Part shown: positions 1-12,124 of the stretch, piece after piece
Layout of the letters: each line of letters begins with the position of its first letter
How positions within the stretch are numbered: the stretch's first letter is position 1
NCBI RefSeq assembly: GCF_014839805.1
Contig: NC_051141.1
Location: 16,500,777-16,564,776 of the forward strand
Direction of reading: 5' to 3'
DNA: 64,000 nucleotides
Source: Manduca sexta
Lineage: Eukaryota > Arthropoda > Insecta > Lepidoptera > Sphingidae
Made by a program: the position numbers and the translations under genes
Notes under the pieces: generated by a model
The model's database searches: none
The model's input: the letters and a program-made list of their open reading frames with translations, nothing else
What the model was told of the DNA's origin: nothing

Positions 1-1182
1 CAACAATACTCCAATACTGATTGGACAGAAATGCACCTTGCGAATCTCCTATAGCATCTGAGCACATCGTAACCAAAATCGCTGCCGCCTATCACACAGC
101 ACCCATAAACGCACTCCTTTTCACCTCGATGCGTCTGCTGTGTCCGCTGTCGCGTGTCACTTACGTCGCATATGCGTCTCGATTTACGTGTCATTGATCT
201 ATGCGAAGGCAGGTCGTACTCCATCCATCTTGTTTATGTGCTCTGAACTCGAGCATTCATTAATCGTATGTACGTCTTCGAGGGTGCGGTCAGACGTGCG
301 TGAGTAGCGGATATTATTTTAATAGCGTTTTTATGTGGATGTAATTTTGGTGATTCAAGCATATATAGTGCTTATTCGGGTAAGTATTATAAGCGAGTAA
401 CAAAAAAGAAATGGTTTATAAGGATGCGGTCCGCATTATAGAGGGCTTGGAGTAAGGGCTGGTATACTGTATGTAACTCCATAAAATAATTTAGGCCGAA
501 GCGAAGAAAGGGACGAAGATTATGATTATCTAAGTAATTTTCGACTCCTTATATATCCTCGAGAAAAACGCAGTACAGTATTATGTATTTAGTACTTAAT
601 AACCCGGGTACTTTTTAAATTTATTTAAAGACTGATTTAGTATAATCATTAACTCAGCAATGTGCTCCTCACTACAATATGTAAAATAAGCTTTTAAATA
701 CGAGTTTTAATAAAAATACTGTATGTAGTACCATACTCACAATGTTCATAAATTATAACCATCTATCGCTGTGCAATTAAAAATAAATGATTATTGAAAT
801 TTTAAAATATGAAATTCAATTTCCGGAGTAAGTGTTGACCAAGAAAAACGCTTCGAAAACAGTCCAAAAGCAATATTAAATTAGTAGTTTGTTAGTTTCT
901 TCAGTAAATTTATTTAAAGGTGTTCCGTGCAAAGTGGAAACTCAAGCAGCTCTAGACTTTGTTTCCAACAATTAGTTCTTGAAGTAATAATAATTATCTA
1001 TGGGGAAAATAAATTAGTTTTATAAATAAAAATTTAAATTGCAAATGTCTTAATCGGATTTAATACGTATTTTGAATTCTAACAGCAGTGACGTCAATCA
1101 ATGGTTGTTAGAATTATGATGGTAATAAGGTATGGTCGGCCCCAATTGAATGTATACATTAACAGAAAGATGTACCACATTA
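1..1182. other. non-coding, no gene seen
   Basis: AT-rich sequence without a supported gene. The stretch 60-215 is less AT-rich and CpG-containing, and could be a small regulatory island, but no motif decides it. Confidence 0.5.
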
Positions 1183-1492
1183 TAATATCAGCCCTGTATT
1201 ATATATTGTCCCACGGTTGGGCACGGGCCTCCTCTGCTACTGAGAGGGATTAGGCCTTATAGTCCACCACGCTGGCCTAGTGTCGATTGATAGACTTCAC
1301 ACATCCTCGAAAATTCCTATAGAAAATTGCTCAGGCATGCAGTTTTCGTCACGATGTTTGCCTTCACCGGTAAAGCAAGCAGTAATTCACACATAATATT
1401 TAGAAAAGTCAGAAGGTGTGTGCCCTTGGGATTTGAACCTGCGGACATTCGTCTCGGCAGTCCGTTCTACAGCCGACTAGGCTATCGCCGCT
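1183..1492 (-). repeat. tRNA-derived SINE, family C, near full length
   Basis: On the minus strand the element starts with a tRNA-like head (A-box-like GATAGCCTAG near 1480, B-box GGTTCAAATCC at about 1430-1440) and ends near 1183 with the family tail that reads TATAATACAGGGCTGATATT elsewhere in the window. The body includes the conserved 'tagtagaggaggcccgtgc' block. The same family occurs at least a dozen times here in both orientations. tRNA-like promoters of this kind are transcribed by RNA polymerase III. The small open frame across the head is not a gene. Confidence 0.85.
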
Positions 1493-1598
1493 TGTATTAC
1501 GTTAATTATTTTTAATACCTGTATAGCCACGTATATCCACGTATAATCATTTAAGGTCGACGATATGTTGGCTGATTGCAAATACTGATGATGTTGGA

Positions 1599-1852
1599 CT
1601 GCCTCGGTGGCGTAGTTGTACTGCACGCGCGATTCAGCAGCGCTCTGAGGTCCGAATCCTGGGTCGGGCGAAGTGATATTAAGGTTTTTCTGCTCAGTAT
1701 CAGCCCAGAGTCGGGAATTTGTGCCCGACATGGCGATAGGCTCGCCCCCTATCACATAAACAGAACCCATTGGACAAAGAGTGGGCGCCCTAGTTGCGCC
1801 TCTGCATACCCCTTCGGGGATAAATGCGTGATGTATGTTTGTATAACATAAA
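1599..1852 (+). repeat. tRNA-derived SINE, family A
   Basis: The head carries an A-box-like TGGCGTAGTTG and a B-box-like GGTCCGAATCC. It is followed by the family body (CTCAGTATCAGCCC, then GGAATTTGTGCCCGA) and a tail near GGCGATAGGCTCGCCCC ending in CCCCTTCGGGGATAAA. The order matches the copies at 4259, 34629 and, reversed, 11905. I recognise it as a common lepidopteran SINE type; its subfamily name is not known to me. Confidence 0.85.
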
Positions 1853-2289
1853 GTTTTCTTGTTTCATGCAAAGACAATTTTCTGGTACGCATCGGTATAT
1901 ATGCGTCAATGCCGCTACCGCTTTCGCTCGATACATCTAAGCCCGCCCTATTGATCGAATAGTAATTAATTATTTCAGTAAACCAACGTTTCATCCTATA
2001 AAGTCGACTAGATTAATATATCGCATACATATTTGCCTATTATCGACCTTCTAGTTATTTGATACTGGTTTATAGTATTACAGTAATATATACTTTAGAC
2101 CTATGTCGTATACAATACACAGTAGGGATTATAATTAATCGGAAACGCTTTGATCTTTGTATACTGCGCGAATAAAGGTTATTTCCCAGTGTATTATTTT
2201 GCCGTATTCTAGCAACGTTAAGTATCAAACCAACGTTAGTGTTTAGTTAAGCACTAGTTTTTGTGCGTGAAAGAGTTTTAAAGGATAAA

Positions 2290-2525
2290 ATTCTTACTAT
2301 ATATTTTCCTGGGGTAGAAAGTAGCCTATGTCCTTCCCGAAGTCTCAAACTATTTTCATTCCAAATTTCATCGATAGGCTTTGGGTAGTTTTTGAGTTTG
2401 TCCCGTACAGGCAGAGAAATGCAGCGAGATTTTTGGTTTTGTAATAAATTTTTTAGAACTATTTATCAGGAATAATTCCGCCATACTTGATTGTTGCGTA
2501 ACTTTGACCGTTTACGCAGTGCAAG
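2290..2525. repeat. LINE 3'-end-like repeat, family G
   Basis: Contains 'ttcctggggtagaaagtagc', 'ccaaatttcatcgat' and a downstream 'gattgttgcgtaactttga' block that recurs near 56960. Related copies lie at 31772, 39779, 51412 and 56698. I associate this text with 3' ends of non-LTR elements widespread in Lepidoptera (possibly RTE), but no coding sequence is attached, so the class is inferred. Confidence 0.5.
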
Positions 2526-3575
2526 CAACAAAAGCTCTCAAAAGGAAAATATTTCCCATGTTTGCAACATTTTTCATTAATATTCCGCTCCTTTTGGTTA
2601 TAGCGTGATGATATATATCTATAGCCTTTCTCCATAAATTACATATCCAACACTAATATAATTTTTCGCGATTTCGATAAGCGCGTTCAAACAAACTCAT
2701 CAGCTTTATATAATAGTATTGATAGAAGTATAGATTGGAACAAAGTTTGACAAAATTATCCACTCTGTGTAACAATCAAGGAATCATTATGATCAAATTT
2801 ATGTCGTTCTGGATGGCAATGGACAATTATAAGTATTACTAAATGTTAGTGAATCATCTATCAACAATCTGATTTACCATTTATTCATAATACAACACGA
2901 TTGCCGACAAATGAAAGACCGGTAGAAGTTTGAACGATATCGCCAGACCAGAGCCGTCCTAACACTCGAACATGGTGACTCGACCATTTCATAACTACGC
3001 TCAGTAGGTACAGCGTCGTAAAGTGTGTTATTCGGTTTACGATCGCCGGCGCTCGGTGCAATTAAAGATTTATAACTTTTAACTCTATCAAATAAGATGC
3101 GTATGTATTTTTTTCTTTATTCATTTAGTGCTCCGTGAGAAAAACAAGTCCACACTTCCCAGAAACATCAGCTTTTAATACATAAATAAAAAGGAATTCT
3201 CCACTTTTATTGACGCACTATTGGGGTGTTGTATTTTGTCGGGGCTGGCGTTTTTTTTCCTACCACTTGTCCGAATGACCGGCCGGGTCCAATAAAATTG
3301 TTCATTTATTTAATCTCAAGTGATTTTAAGAGTATCGGCGCTTTTGTAGCTGTTCACGGTAGCGTGTGTGATATCACTGATTGATGTTGGGGTTCCGTAT
3401 GTTTATTTTTGATGCCGAAATTGTCGTGGTACTGATAGTTATCCTATGAAAAAAGAGTTTTAATAATCTGGCTTTTAAATAGATATGCACTAACATCTTT
3501 GGTGTCGTGGGTTAAGACCTATCATCTAAGTAAATGCACCATATGAAATAAATAAATAATCCCTTTGAATACAAT
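2526..3575. other. non-coding, no gene seen
   Basis: AT-rich sequence with a modestly GC-richer patch at about 2990-3060. No open frame, repeat family or RNA gene recognised. Confidence 0.5.
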
Positions 3576-3680
3576 CATTGCTGGGCACGAGCTTTCTCTC
3601 CCGATAAGGTCTCCCTTAGTCCACCACATTGGCCTATCGTGGCTTATTAGACTTCATATACCTTCGAAATTTTTTAGCAT
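3576..3680 (-). repeat. SINE family C, 3' fragment
   Basis: Reads as a diverged 3' half of family C on the minus strand (CTGGGCACG, then GTCCACCAC and TTGGCCTA). The tRNA-like head is missing. Confidence 0.6.
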
Positions 3681-3956
3681 TCCCGGTACGGGCCATGGTT
3701 GATGACCCATCAAACGAATGAAATGCTTGATCTGACTTGCTATACAAAACACAATAGTAAAGTGTTTCTCCTATCAACCTGAGGGCCCCTATTTTGAAGC
3801 CACAATCTCAAGTGTTGTTTTAGGATTACTAAGGAGAATGAGTGTTTAAATATGGTTTTGCACCAAATAACAAGAGGCAAGCGCCAGACATAGACATGAG
3901 GGGTCCATAGATGATTTAATTATACCTTCAGCAAGATAAATGATAACACTAGCTTT

Positions 3957-4061
3957 GTATGTCCCCACTACTGACCACGGGGCTCCTCTACTACTTAGAG
4001 GGCGACTTTAACATCTGTCATGCTTTAGCATCTATTTATTTATTTATTTATTTATTTATTA
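3957..4061 (-). repeat. SINE family C fragment followed by (ATTT)n
   Basis: A short degraded family C 3' piece at 3957-4016 is followed at about 4033-4061 by roughly seven ATTT units. Confidence 0.55.
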
Positions 4062-4258
4062 TACACAGGAACATCAACAGTTTACACATACAATTAATAT
4101 TAGTTCAGTTTTCTTAGTATAGTATTGTTCTCATGTGCTTACCAAATAAAGATGTACCAACATTCACAAATACACTTATTACGAATAGACATAATAGTAT
4201 GACACTGAAACATTATTTATGAAATTGAAATATAATAACTTCCTTGGTATGTAGTATG

Positions 4259-4496
4259 TACTACCTCGCTGGTTTTTGTTTTGCGTGCGCGGCAAGACAG
4301 CGCCACGATCTCTTCGGTTTGAATCCCGGGTCGGGCACCGCAATTTATCTGCTCAGTATCAACCCGGAGTCTGGAATTTGTGCCCGCTATGACGCCACAC
4401 TCGCCCACTATGATGTCATGGGTTACACTTGGCGAAAATTAGGTGGTGGATACATCTTTGTCCACTCCTCCGAGGACAAAGAAGTGATGTGTGTGT
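4259..4496 (+). repeat. tRNA-derived SINE, family A, diverged
   Basis: B-box-like GGTTTGAATCCC near 4316, then CTCAGTATCAACCCGGAGTC and GGAATTTGTGCCCG, as in the copy at 1599. The A-box region is degraded and the tail replaces the usual CCCTTCGGGG with a diverged hairpin near 4458-4485. Confidence 0.75.
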
Positions 4497-4899
4497 TTTT
4501 CAATATTATGACATACAAATAGAAACTGAAATATATATTTTCAACATGTAACAGGTGAGTTTTTGACTTAGTTTTTGTTTGACTGACCTTCACCATCACT
4601 GAGGGTTTAAATATCGGGTAAACTTTGTTAGATCTGTACAGCATTTCGCTCGACCAGTAAACCGAACCTGAGTCTCTATACAATACATAATTCATACTGT
4701 ATCAGTTACCATTAGATCAATAAAACCATATTAAAAGAAATAAATTAAATCAAACATAATTTTTAACCTTAAAACCACCATCGATCACAAGGTGTGAATG
4801 ACAAAAAAAATCCGAGTCAAAATATGTCTTCGCGAAAAAAAAGGGCACCGAAAGAGCGAATTCATTTAACGTCGGCAGTCCATTCATCACGCACTAAAC

Positions 4900-5040
4900 A
4901 CACACGGCCGGCCCGAGGTTCGATTCCAATAGTTATGCAAATAGCAATCGGGATTGTAATGAGAGGTCCGCTGTTATTTAGAACCGCCTCGTAAGTCAAA
5001 CTCGGCCTCGGAATTGAACCTGCGACAGCGGCGTATGTGG
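4900..5040. other. two tRNA-like B-boxes on opposite strands
   Basis: GGTTCGATTCC lies on the plus strand at 4918-4928 and GGTTCAATTCC on the minus strand at about 5011-5021. Both fit the pol III B-box consensus. No cloverleaf can be drawn around either, so these are probably heads of degraded SINEs rather than tRNA genes. Confidence 0.35.
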
Positions 5041-5044
5041 AGAA

Positions 5045-6529
5045 GATCCTTTTATTTTTTGAGTTAATAAATTTTGATTTTTATATATGAACATGTGATA
5101 TTTTTTTTAAGTATAAAAATGATTTTATAGTTCGCTGTATAAATAAATTTTCCGTTATAAATAGTTTACCAGGAATTTAGCATTAAACGTTCACAATTAT
5201 CACATAAAAGACAACAAGAAATGTGAAAATATTTATCCAATAATATGAATTACGTCATTTTGTACGTTCTATAGAAAAGTGAAGATACGTTTTCGTATAA
5301 AGAAATATATATCCACTTATATACTATCTTCATTATAATCAATAAACCCCACAAAACCGTTATAAAAAATAATTTCCGCTATAAAATTAAAAAATAAAAT
5401 CTCTCAGTCGACTCCACAGCGGCGCTAGCGACCTCATCTCACACCTCAGTCGAGCACAAAATTAATAACACGTATTATTTCTTTCTTTATTTTAGTTTTT
5501 AATTTTTGTTCTTGCGCTTGCATTTATTATTATTTAAACTGAATTTCGAGACATTATTTATTACTATTTATATAACGTATGTTAAACATTTTTCAATGTT
5601 ACAGGAGAAATTAACACTTCATTTTAGTGTTAATCTCCTCGCTGGATGTTTATTTGTACCTTTTTTGAATGTAAACTGTTCGTATTTATGCCTTAACAAT
5701 ATATTGTACCGTAATAAATTAAATGTATGAACAATACTTAAGCGGCGTGCGTATTAATATTGGTGCTATATTGAAGTATCGATCCTCGTCGTATTGTTTT
5801 TTTTTAATAAACTTTATAATTCTGTACTGGGATGCTCATATTTAAAAGGCTTTTTCCAAAGCATTCATTTTGAACTATATTACATAATACCTATTAACGA
5901 CTATGAATGTCAGTTGGTCTGTACTGGGTCTAACTATATGTTTTTGGTACAATTTAGAGCTTATTATAGAGATTTCTGATGATGAAAGCGTGACAGGGAA
6001 CTGTTTAGTTTGGTTCGATCCAACACTTTTAGTTAGAATTTTTCTATTACTTAACATAAGCATATCAAAGCAATTATTCATAACAACATTTTGATACGAA
6101 GTATATAGTTGCATACTTCATAAACGACGCTAAAACAATATTTATAACAAGCAACTTTATGACAGCCTTCTACGTAGATCGAGAAACGTATAGAGGAGAT
6201 CGCGTGGAATCCATCATTGCGGAAATAGTCAGACGGCGCATTGATATATGACGTCTGTCGTCTTAGATTTAAAGTTGACATTTATTGAGGCATTAACTTA
6301 GCCCGGCTCGTTCATCGTTGGCATGTAGAATATTGTACGGCGTGTCTAAAGCCTTTGGAAGTTAAAGACATCTTACAGTATTTATTTGTGCAAATATTTT
6401 TCTTTAATCCAATCCATAGATGATTAATAAGTAAATATTGATAATCTCAGTCTGAAGGATTCCTTTACGTTATTCAAATTGCTTACCTTAAGGAATTAGT
6501 ATTTGTTAGTGTATGGAATTGATCGAGAG
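5045..6529. other. non-coding, no gene seen
   Basis: AT-rich throughout apart from a small CpG-containing patch at 5400-5460 that includes two TCAGTCGA words resembling arthropod initiator sequence. No gene is supported. Confidence 0.45.
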
Positions 6530-6553
6530 TAAAAAACAGCAGCGAATAATGAA

Positions 6554-6881
6554 GAGGCGATAGCCTAGTTGGGTGTGGAACAGACTGCGAAGACGAATGT
6601 CCGCAGGTTCAAATCCAAAGGGCACACACCTCTGACTTTTCTAAAATCATGTGTGTATTCTTTGTGAATTTATCGTTCGCTTTAACGGTGAAGGAAAACA
6701 TCGTGAGGAAATCTGCACATCTGAGAAGTTCTCTACACGAATTTCGAAGGTGTGTGAAGTCTACCAATCCGCACTAGGCCAGCGTGGTGGACTAAGGCCT
6801 AATCCCTCTCAGTAGTAGAGGAGGCCCGTGCTCAGCAGTGGGCAAGTATATAATACAGGGCTGATATTATTATTATTATTA
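6554..6881 (+). repeat. SINE family C, full length with target duplication
   Basis: Complete copy: tRNA-like head (CGATAGCCTAGTTGGGTG, B-box GGTTCAAATCC), central domain, and 3' end TATAATACAGGGCTGATATT followed by an ATT repeat. A 13-bp direct repeat, TAAAAAACAGCAG, lies just before the head at 6530-6542 and just after the tail at 6882-6894. That is the target duplication expected from LINE-mediated reverse transcription at the target. Confidence 0.9.
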
Positions 6882-7092
6882 TAAAAAACAGCAGTGATAG
6901 GCCCACGTTAAAAGTTATCAAGAACATGACGTCCCAAACGGGGACACTGTCTCCCACTAAACTGAAAGGAACAATATACTGTTAATCTGTTTCTAGGGGT
7001 CCAAACATCACCTTCCTTAATCACTTTTGTATTTAAAAGCCAGTAACTTATCTCAACATCAATATCAGATGACCTATTTATTCCAGAAATTA

Positions 7093-7198
7093 CAATTGTG
7101 TCGAATGCCGCGAGGTATCATATCTCATCATTCGACATTCTATTGGACCCCTTCCACTTACAATCAGATGCAGTCACTTTGTCGAACTGGTATAAAAA
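7093..7198 (+). repeat. SINE family B, 3' fragment
   Basis: Contains the family B terminus: CGACATTCTATTGGACCCC, then a degenerate CCACTTACCATCAGGTGCAG and GTCACTTTG. The 5' part is absent. Confidence 0.65.
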
Positions 7199-7230
7199 AC
7201 GCATAGAATTTTAATCCTTCAACAGATGAC

Positions 7231-7377
7231 GTTTTCAATTAACGATCCCAATCTCAATCTTTAATCCAATTTCGAGAATGGACCAATCATAATATCCCAT
7301 TGGTAAGCCAAAAACACTTTAATGTGATTGGTCGATTTTTAAATCACAAAAACTATTCGGTACCGTTTATTGAAAAT
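7231..7377. mobile_element. short TIR element, family M
   Basis: About 147 bp flanked by inverted ends: left GTTTTCAATTAACGATCCC, right reading inward from TTTTCAATAAACGGT. Copies at 10771, 28854 and 45730 share the ends and an internal 'ACCAATCA...AATAACTC' block. It has no coding capacity, so it is a MITE-type element; the superfamily is not determined because no clean target duplication is visible. Confidence 0.65.
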
Positions 7378-7929
7378 GGCGGATAGAATCGAAATCACAT
7401 CTGTCTTTATTATATGTTGCTCGTAACTTTGTAAGCTCTAATCACACGGCCATTGCACAAAAATGCATAGAAGTGTGAAATTGTATATCGCTCACAACTA
7501 GTTCAAGGTTACGTTTGTTTCAGAGAATTGTTAATTCATAGAACTACTTTGTTATTCCCCGATATGATTCCCACGGTGAGCAACTGAGTCTATGAGTTGT
7601 TATTTATATTTTCTGAGGTCATGAAGATATTTTTATCAGTAAAACGATTTTATACGTAATCATGACCAAAGACAATTGGATCATTGCAGTAATTAGATTG
7701 TTAATAATCAAATTGTATCTTGGACACAAACAATGTGGTCCTATGACATATTTATAGCAATAAATTATGTCTACTGCGGGCTGTTTTGAAGGTTTTGGAA
7801 ATATTTATGGAATTGTGAGAGCCGAGTGGTGTGTATTGTATTGTGGCGTTACAAGAAGAGTGAGGGCGAACCAGCCAGCGACTCTAAGCTATCACTTAGA
7901 TAGCTAGTGAAAGGCTGGTAGATCAGCTA

Positions 7930-8196
7930 GGTTAGGGCTGATGTCCTCACCGGTGAGGATCGCGACGCTTTATCCTTTTATTTCCCCCTATCTGCCAGCC
8001 CGAGCTGATTACTTCGGTTTGTACCATGTTTATATTATAAATTTAATCCCTAATTTAAAAGTCCATAGTTATATAAGTAACTTTAATCGTTGTTTAGAAA
8101 TAATAATTATTATTCTTAGATATTGTTTTGACGTATCATAAGTGCAACCTTGTTCGCCTACGTGATAAATAAAGTATTTTATTTATTTTATTTTAT
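7930..8196 (+). repeat. possible LINE or mRNA 3' end with polyadenylation signal
   Basis: The stretch ends with CTACGTGATAAATAAAGTAT and a T/A-rich tail. It contains AATAAA at about 8167 and looks like a polyadenylated 3' end. A similar 'GATGAATAAAGCATTTTATT' end is at 38946. I think of a retrotransposon 3' UTR rather than a host gene, as no coding sequence precedes it. Confidence 0.35.
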
Positions 8197-8204
8197 ACTT
8201 TCAG

Positions 8205-8403
8205 GAAGCCCCGTCGGAGCTCGATATTCGCTTGCTGGTCGAGCTAGACTACGAGTGGCTCGCCTCATTTCCATTTTCACCGCCTATTTTCATACTATTT
8301 TATAAATCAAACTTTCTGATTGTAAATAAAAATACGTACATTTCGCAAAAAAACGTAAAGAATTGTAACTGTGAAGAATCGCCATTGCTACTGCGCAGTT
8401 AAC
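8205..8403 (+). other. exon-like open segment after a strong 3' splice-site pattern
   Basis: A long T-rich tract ending TATACTTTCAG at 8204 is followed by about 60 GC-richer bases and an open frame of 66 codons ending in TAA at about 8401-8403. The first 25 codons have balanced composition (peptide begins EAPSELDIRLLVELDYEWL), then the reading becomes AT-rich and low in complexity. It could be a terminal exon, but the T-rich tract may instead be the tail of the preceding retroelement. Confidence 0.2.
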
Positions 8404-9224
8404 TCCATACACCACGCAATATAACCAGCAAAAAGTATTTATTTCACACGACCCACGAAAAACGTTTATGATTTTACAATGATCTCCTTTTTGTCCTGTT
8501 TGGGTTTATTGTCAGCTCGGTCATTTTTTTGTTGTTATAAAGTTTGGTTCTTGATGTTTAATTGCTTTATTACAACACCCAACTGTTGGGAATTTTTTAG
8601 TAATGCAAGCGGCTGGTAGTGCTTAGAAACCTGATTTATTGAGGTATTTAAAAATCCAGATCAACGTTAATTTAGATATTTTACGTCTGTATACTAATTT
8701 GCGTCGTCGATAGGAAAGTACCGTATATTTTATACATCTGTGTGATACGGAGAGAATCTTCAATGGCGTCCCTTGCTGAGAAGTCGTCTTCTTCATTAAT
8801 AATAGGTTGGTATAGGTGGTGTAATTCACAGGTCCACGGAGACACATTATCACTATTTAGGGTACACTGTATCAAACATCGCGAGTAATGATTTAATTAC
8901 AAAAATACAGCTAGAATACAAGAAAACAAAAGATCTTTTTCGAGAACCAGTAAAAATATTATAAATCACTGGTTTCTACATAAGTATGTTAAACAGTGGC
9001 TCAAGATTTTTTCGTATGCCACGCTCTGGTGAACGGCACGTGCTAGCGATTTTATTATTCCTAAAAATTATCTCAGATCATATAATTTTCTACGATTCGT
9101 CCAGTATTCTGGACTTGGGCGTCTTTGGTTTGTAAGAATGGGTCAGAGGATGGCTTTTGGAAATTCCAGTGGATGTTCAATACCATTATTTTTGCTAATT
9201 ATATTGTTGAAAATAAAAAAACAC
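8404..9224. other. non-coding, no gene seen
   Basis: AT-rich; overlapping short frames on the minus strand near 8620-8870 show no family signal. Confidence 0.5.
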
Positions 9225-9460
9225 TCTTAAATTTTTGTGGTGTTGAGCGCTCTGCACCCACAGCTTGGCTTCGAGGAGTACTGCAGCCCCCGAGCATCCA
9301 GATAGTCGGCGCCTTTGGACCAGGCATGACAACCTCAGTTAAATTGCTTGAGATTTGATTTACCTGACCCCAGAAAATGTGCATAAACAAAAGCTCGTAA
9401 AAAAACATTCACGTCGAATTGATAAACTCCTCCTTTTTTTTAAGGCGGTTAAAAACTGAA
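9225..9460. repeat. unclassified lepidopteran-type repeat
   Basis: A GC-richer segment (9240-9340) is followed by 'ttcacgtcgaattgataaac', 'ctcctcc' and 'aaggcggttaaaaa'. I recognise this terminal phrase as frequent in butterfly and moth DNA but cannot assign a class. Confidence 0.4.
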
Positions 9461-10770
9461 AATTATTCCACAACATGCGTAAAAGAGTGTTTTATGCCAC
9501 ATAAAATAATTGTTTTTATTTTTCATATAAATAATAAATGAGTAACTTTAACACGATGTATTTACTTATATAGGGGACTGTATGTCGCCTCGACAAGGCT
9601 ATTAGAAGCCATAGTGATTTATCGCATATGTGTATATGAAAGGCAATTTTTATAGGACACGTAATGGTAGCACATCGTCCTGTTGTAAAACTAACCGCGC
9701 TCGAGTAGCGAAATTAGAAATTCTCAATGCTTATTAACTAATCGGGTCGCATGCCACACCGCAGTGTAACGTTTGTTTTTACATTTCGGCGGCTCTCAAT
9801 CGGGTAGCTCGATGCAATGATATTTAGGCGGACTTTTCATCGCTAATCTTATACTTTGCAGTATAATAAGACATTGAACTATAAAAAGAAATATAATTTC
9901 GCTCATTAAATAAGACTTGGGTATTAACAACTTCGCTTCGTTTTGTTCGTTCATAAACAAGGCAATATTCTGACATGCCGGTATCAGTTATAAGATCATT
10001 AACTCATTGGATCCTTTAAGTTGTCTTTCCGTTAGTAAATTCATCTAGTATCTTTAACTTTGGGTTTGATTTAAATACAATTATTACTATTAATTATCAC
10101 AATTCATAATTTTATTATTTTTTATTACAGATATATTACCTACCTTCGTGATACATATTGAAATGACTGCAGATTCTAAATACTTTTTTATATTGATGTC
10201 TGCCCAATATCACTTAGAGATTTATATTACGTTCCACATAGTACTATACAACTAAGCTCGTTCCAATCGCTTCGGTGTGACAACCGGCCAAAATACAAAC
10301 GGCGAGTTATTATTTAAAGATTTACGAGGCAGGTCCGCGTTTACTGTTGATTGTTTAATTATCGGACCACTAATAAAACTTGATCAGATTTCATTCCGAA
10401 ATGCAAATGTGCACTGGTAACCATAGATATTTGTTTATAGTTTTAACATTACTAAGCGAAAATTTATTACGATTGACTCTGGAATGCGATTTACACTTGA
10501 TTCGTCTAAACTATCCCAACAACAAAGGTTTAATAGTAAGAATCGACCAATTAGAATAACACATACGTAAGCACGTCAATCTTTGTTCTAATTGGTTCAT
10601 TTTTGCTTTCAATCCGATGTTGGTGGTGAAAATCGGTTACAATTATAGCTCATTATTTAATCGATTTGTACAAGTTAAGTATATTATATCGTACGCAGAC
10701 GGCTATTCGTTTGGACAAGCATACCAACCTTGAAGCACGCATAATATGCAATCGATAGGTCCAAATCTAT
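9461..10770. other. non-coding; contains one diverged family M copy
   Basis: AT-rich sequence. The segment 10540-10620 shares ACCAATTAGAATAAC and 'taagcacgtcaa' with family M and carries an 11-bp inverted pair (ACCAATTAGAA / TTCTAATTGGT), so it is probably a decayed copy. Confidence 0.45.
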
Positions 10771-10915
10771 CCGCCATTATCAATGAAAGATTTATCTTAA
10801 AAATTGACCTATCAGAACAAAATTTTTTCGACATGCGTACAAATGAGTTATTTTTATTTGGTTCATTCTGGGAATCGGATTGAAGATTGAGATTGGGATC
10901 GTTTATTAAAATCGG
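10771..10915. mobile_element. short TIR element, family M
   Basis: The left end CCATTATCAATGAAAGAT and the right end, read inward as CGATTTTAATAAACGATCCC, are imperfect inverted repeats of the family. The interior keeps GACCTATCAGAACAAA and AATGAGTTATTTTTATTTGG. It is non-coding and presumably moved by a transposase encoded elsewhere. Confidence 0.6.
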
Positions 10916-11243
10916 TTGTATATTCCTGATAGAAGGTGTAGGACCGGTTCTACAAGTTTCATATAAATATTTGACAGTTATCGTTTAAACAGATAATGTA
11001 GATAGTATTCATTTTATTATCGACGGCTAAAAGGTTGTTTTTGTAACACTGAGTTTCATAGATATTTAAAATCATCACATTTTTATATATATTTTTATAC
11101 ATAGTTAAAAATTTTCGAAATATAATTTGCTTAACTCAATTAGCCTCTTAAATGTCGCGTCATCTCATTTGGAAGCATTATTGCGACTTTTGCATTTCGT
11201 CATCTTATACATTTAAGTTACGACCAGTTACTAGATTAGTAGC

Positions 11244-11434
11244 AGGGCCCTTATTCTGTATGGTAGTGAAAACGCGTAACGCGGCCGTGTCATGTTATCT
11301 TCGAGAAATGTGCGTGGAATGGTATTCTGTAAGCCAAATTTCTATAGTCCTAAACATGATGCGTTGTGTTACGTGCTTGTTACGCACTGTTAAAATAACG
11401 TGCGGGATAGAGAAAAAGGCCCCAGGATCGTTGT
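11244..11434. mobile_element. probable short inverted-terminal element
   Basis: The left end CAGGGCCCTTATTCTGTATG and the right end (read inward CCTGGGGCCTTTTTCTC) are loosely inverted. Blocks rich in CGCG and GTTACG near both ends are also inverted (GTAACGCGGCCGTGTCATG near 11275 versus CATGATGCGTTGTGTTACG near 11354). The 112-codon frame across it is a by-product of its base composition. No target duplication was identified. Confidence 0.4.
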
Positions 11435-11904
11435 TTCTTAAATTTTTTACAGTATGGAGCGTTTCTCTTCGCCCCCGAGGTAAAATATAAAAAAAACTCA
11501 TCCGATATGACAAGAGCGTAAATAATGTGGCCATTGAAAATCTAATAGAAGTGTGGTCCATTACTCACCGGGGCATTGTAATAGTGGCCCGGGGAAGCTT
11601 GTATGACCCGGGGCACTGCGTTAAACAATTATTAGTATGTGCGTGTATACCTGCGTCGTAATTTGTTATGTCATATGCATTAGTCATATCGCTAAAGGGT
11701 AAGTTTGAAGTGAAGTAATTTTTATTAAACTACCAAGTAATGTAAAGTGAAAATACTGTCTTTTTATACTCATAATAATATAATATAATCTAAATTAACA
11801 GCTTCAATAAGAATTAAAATTAATTCTTATGTCTACCCTAGTAAAAAGGTGCGTCAATGTTTAATGTTTTTATGTAAGTATACAAATCAAAATAAACATA
11901 ATAT

Positions 11905-12120
11905 ATCACGCCTTTATCGCCGAAGGGGTAACCAGGGCATCATTTTCACCAAATGTGTTCCGTCCCATGATGTGATGGGTGCCTATCGCCATATCTGGTA
12001 GAAATGTAAAACTCTAGACTGATACTGAGCAAAAAACGTAAACAGAAAAATCACTTTGCTCAACTCGGATATCGAATCCGGAACCTCAGAGCAACCCTAC
12101 CGATCAAACCACTCGATCGT
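11905..12120 (-). repeat. tRNA-derived SINE, family A
   Basis: On the minus strand: a B-box-like GGTTCCGGATTCGATATCC region near 12075, then CTCAGTATCAGTCTAGAG, GGCGATAGGCACCC and the ACCCCTTCGGCGATAAAGGC tail. It is diverged from the copy at 1599 but has the same order of blocks. Confidence 0.75.
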
Positions 12121-12124
12121 AAAT

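Noticed and set aside
4918..4928. Perfect B-box suggesting a tRNA gene
   Set aside because: No acceptor, D or anticodon arm can be formed at the right distances; more likely a SINE head remnant.
11152..11490. 112-codon plus-strand open frame
   Set aside because: It overlaps a short inverted-terminal element, and a comparable antisense frame exists; composition explains both.
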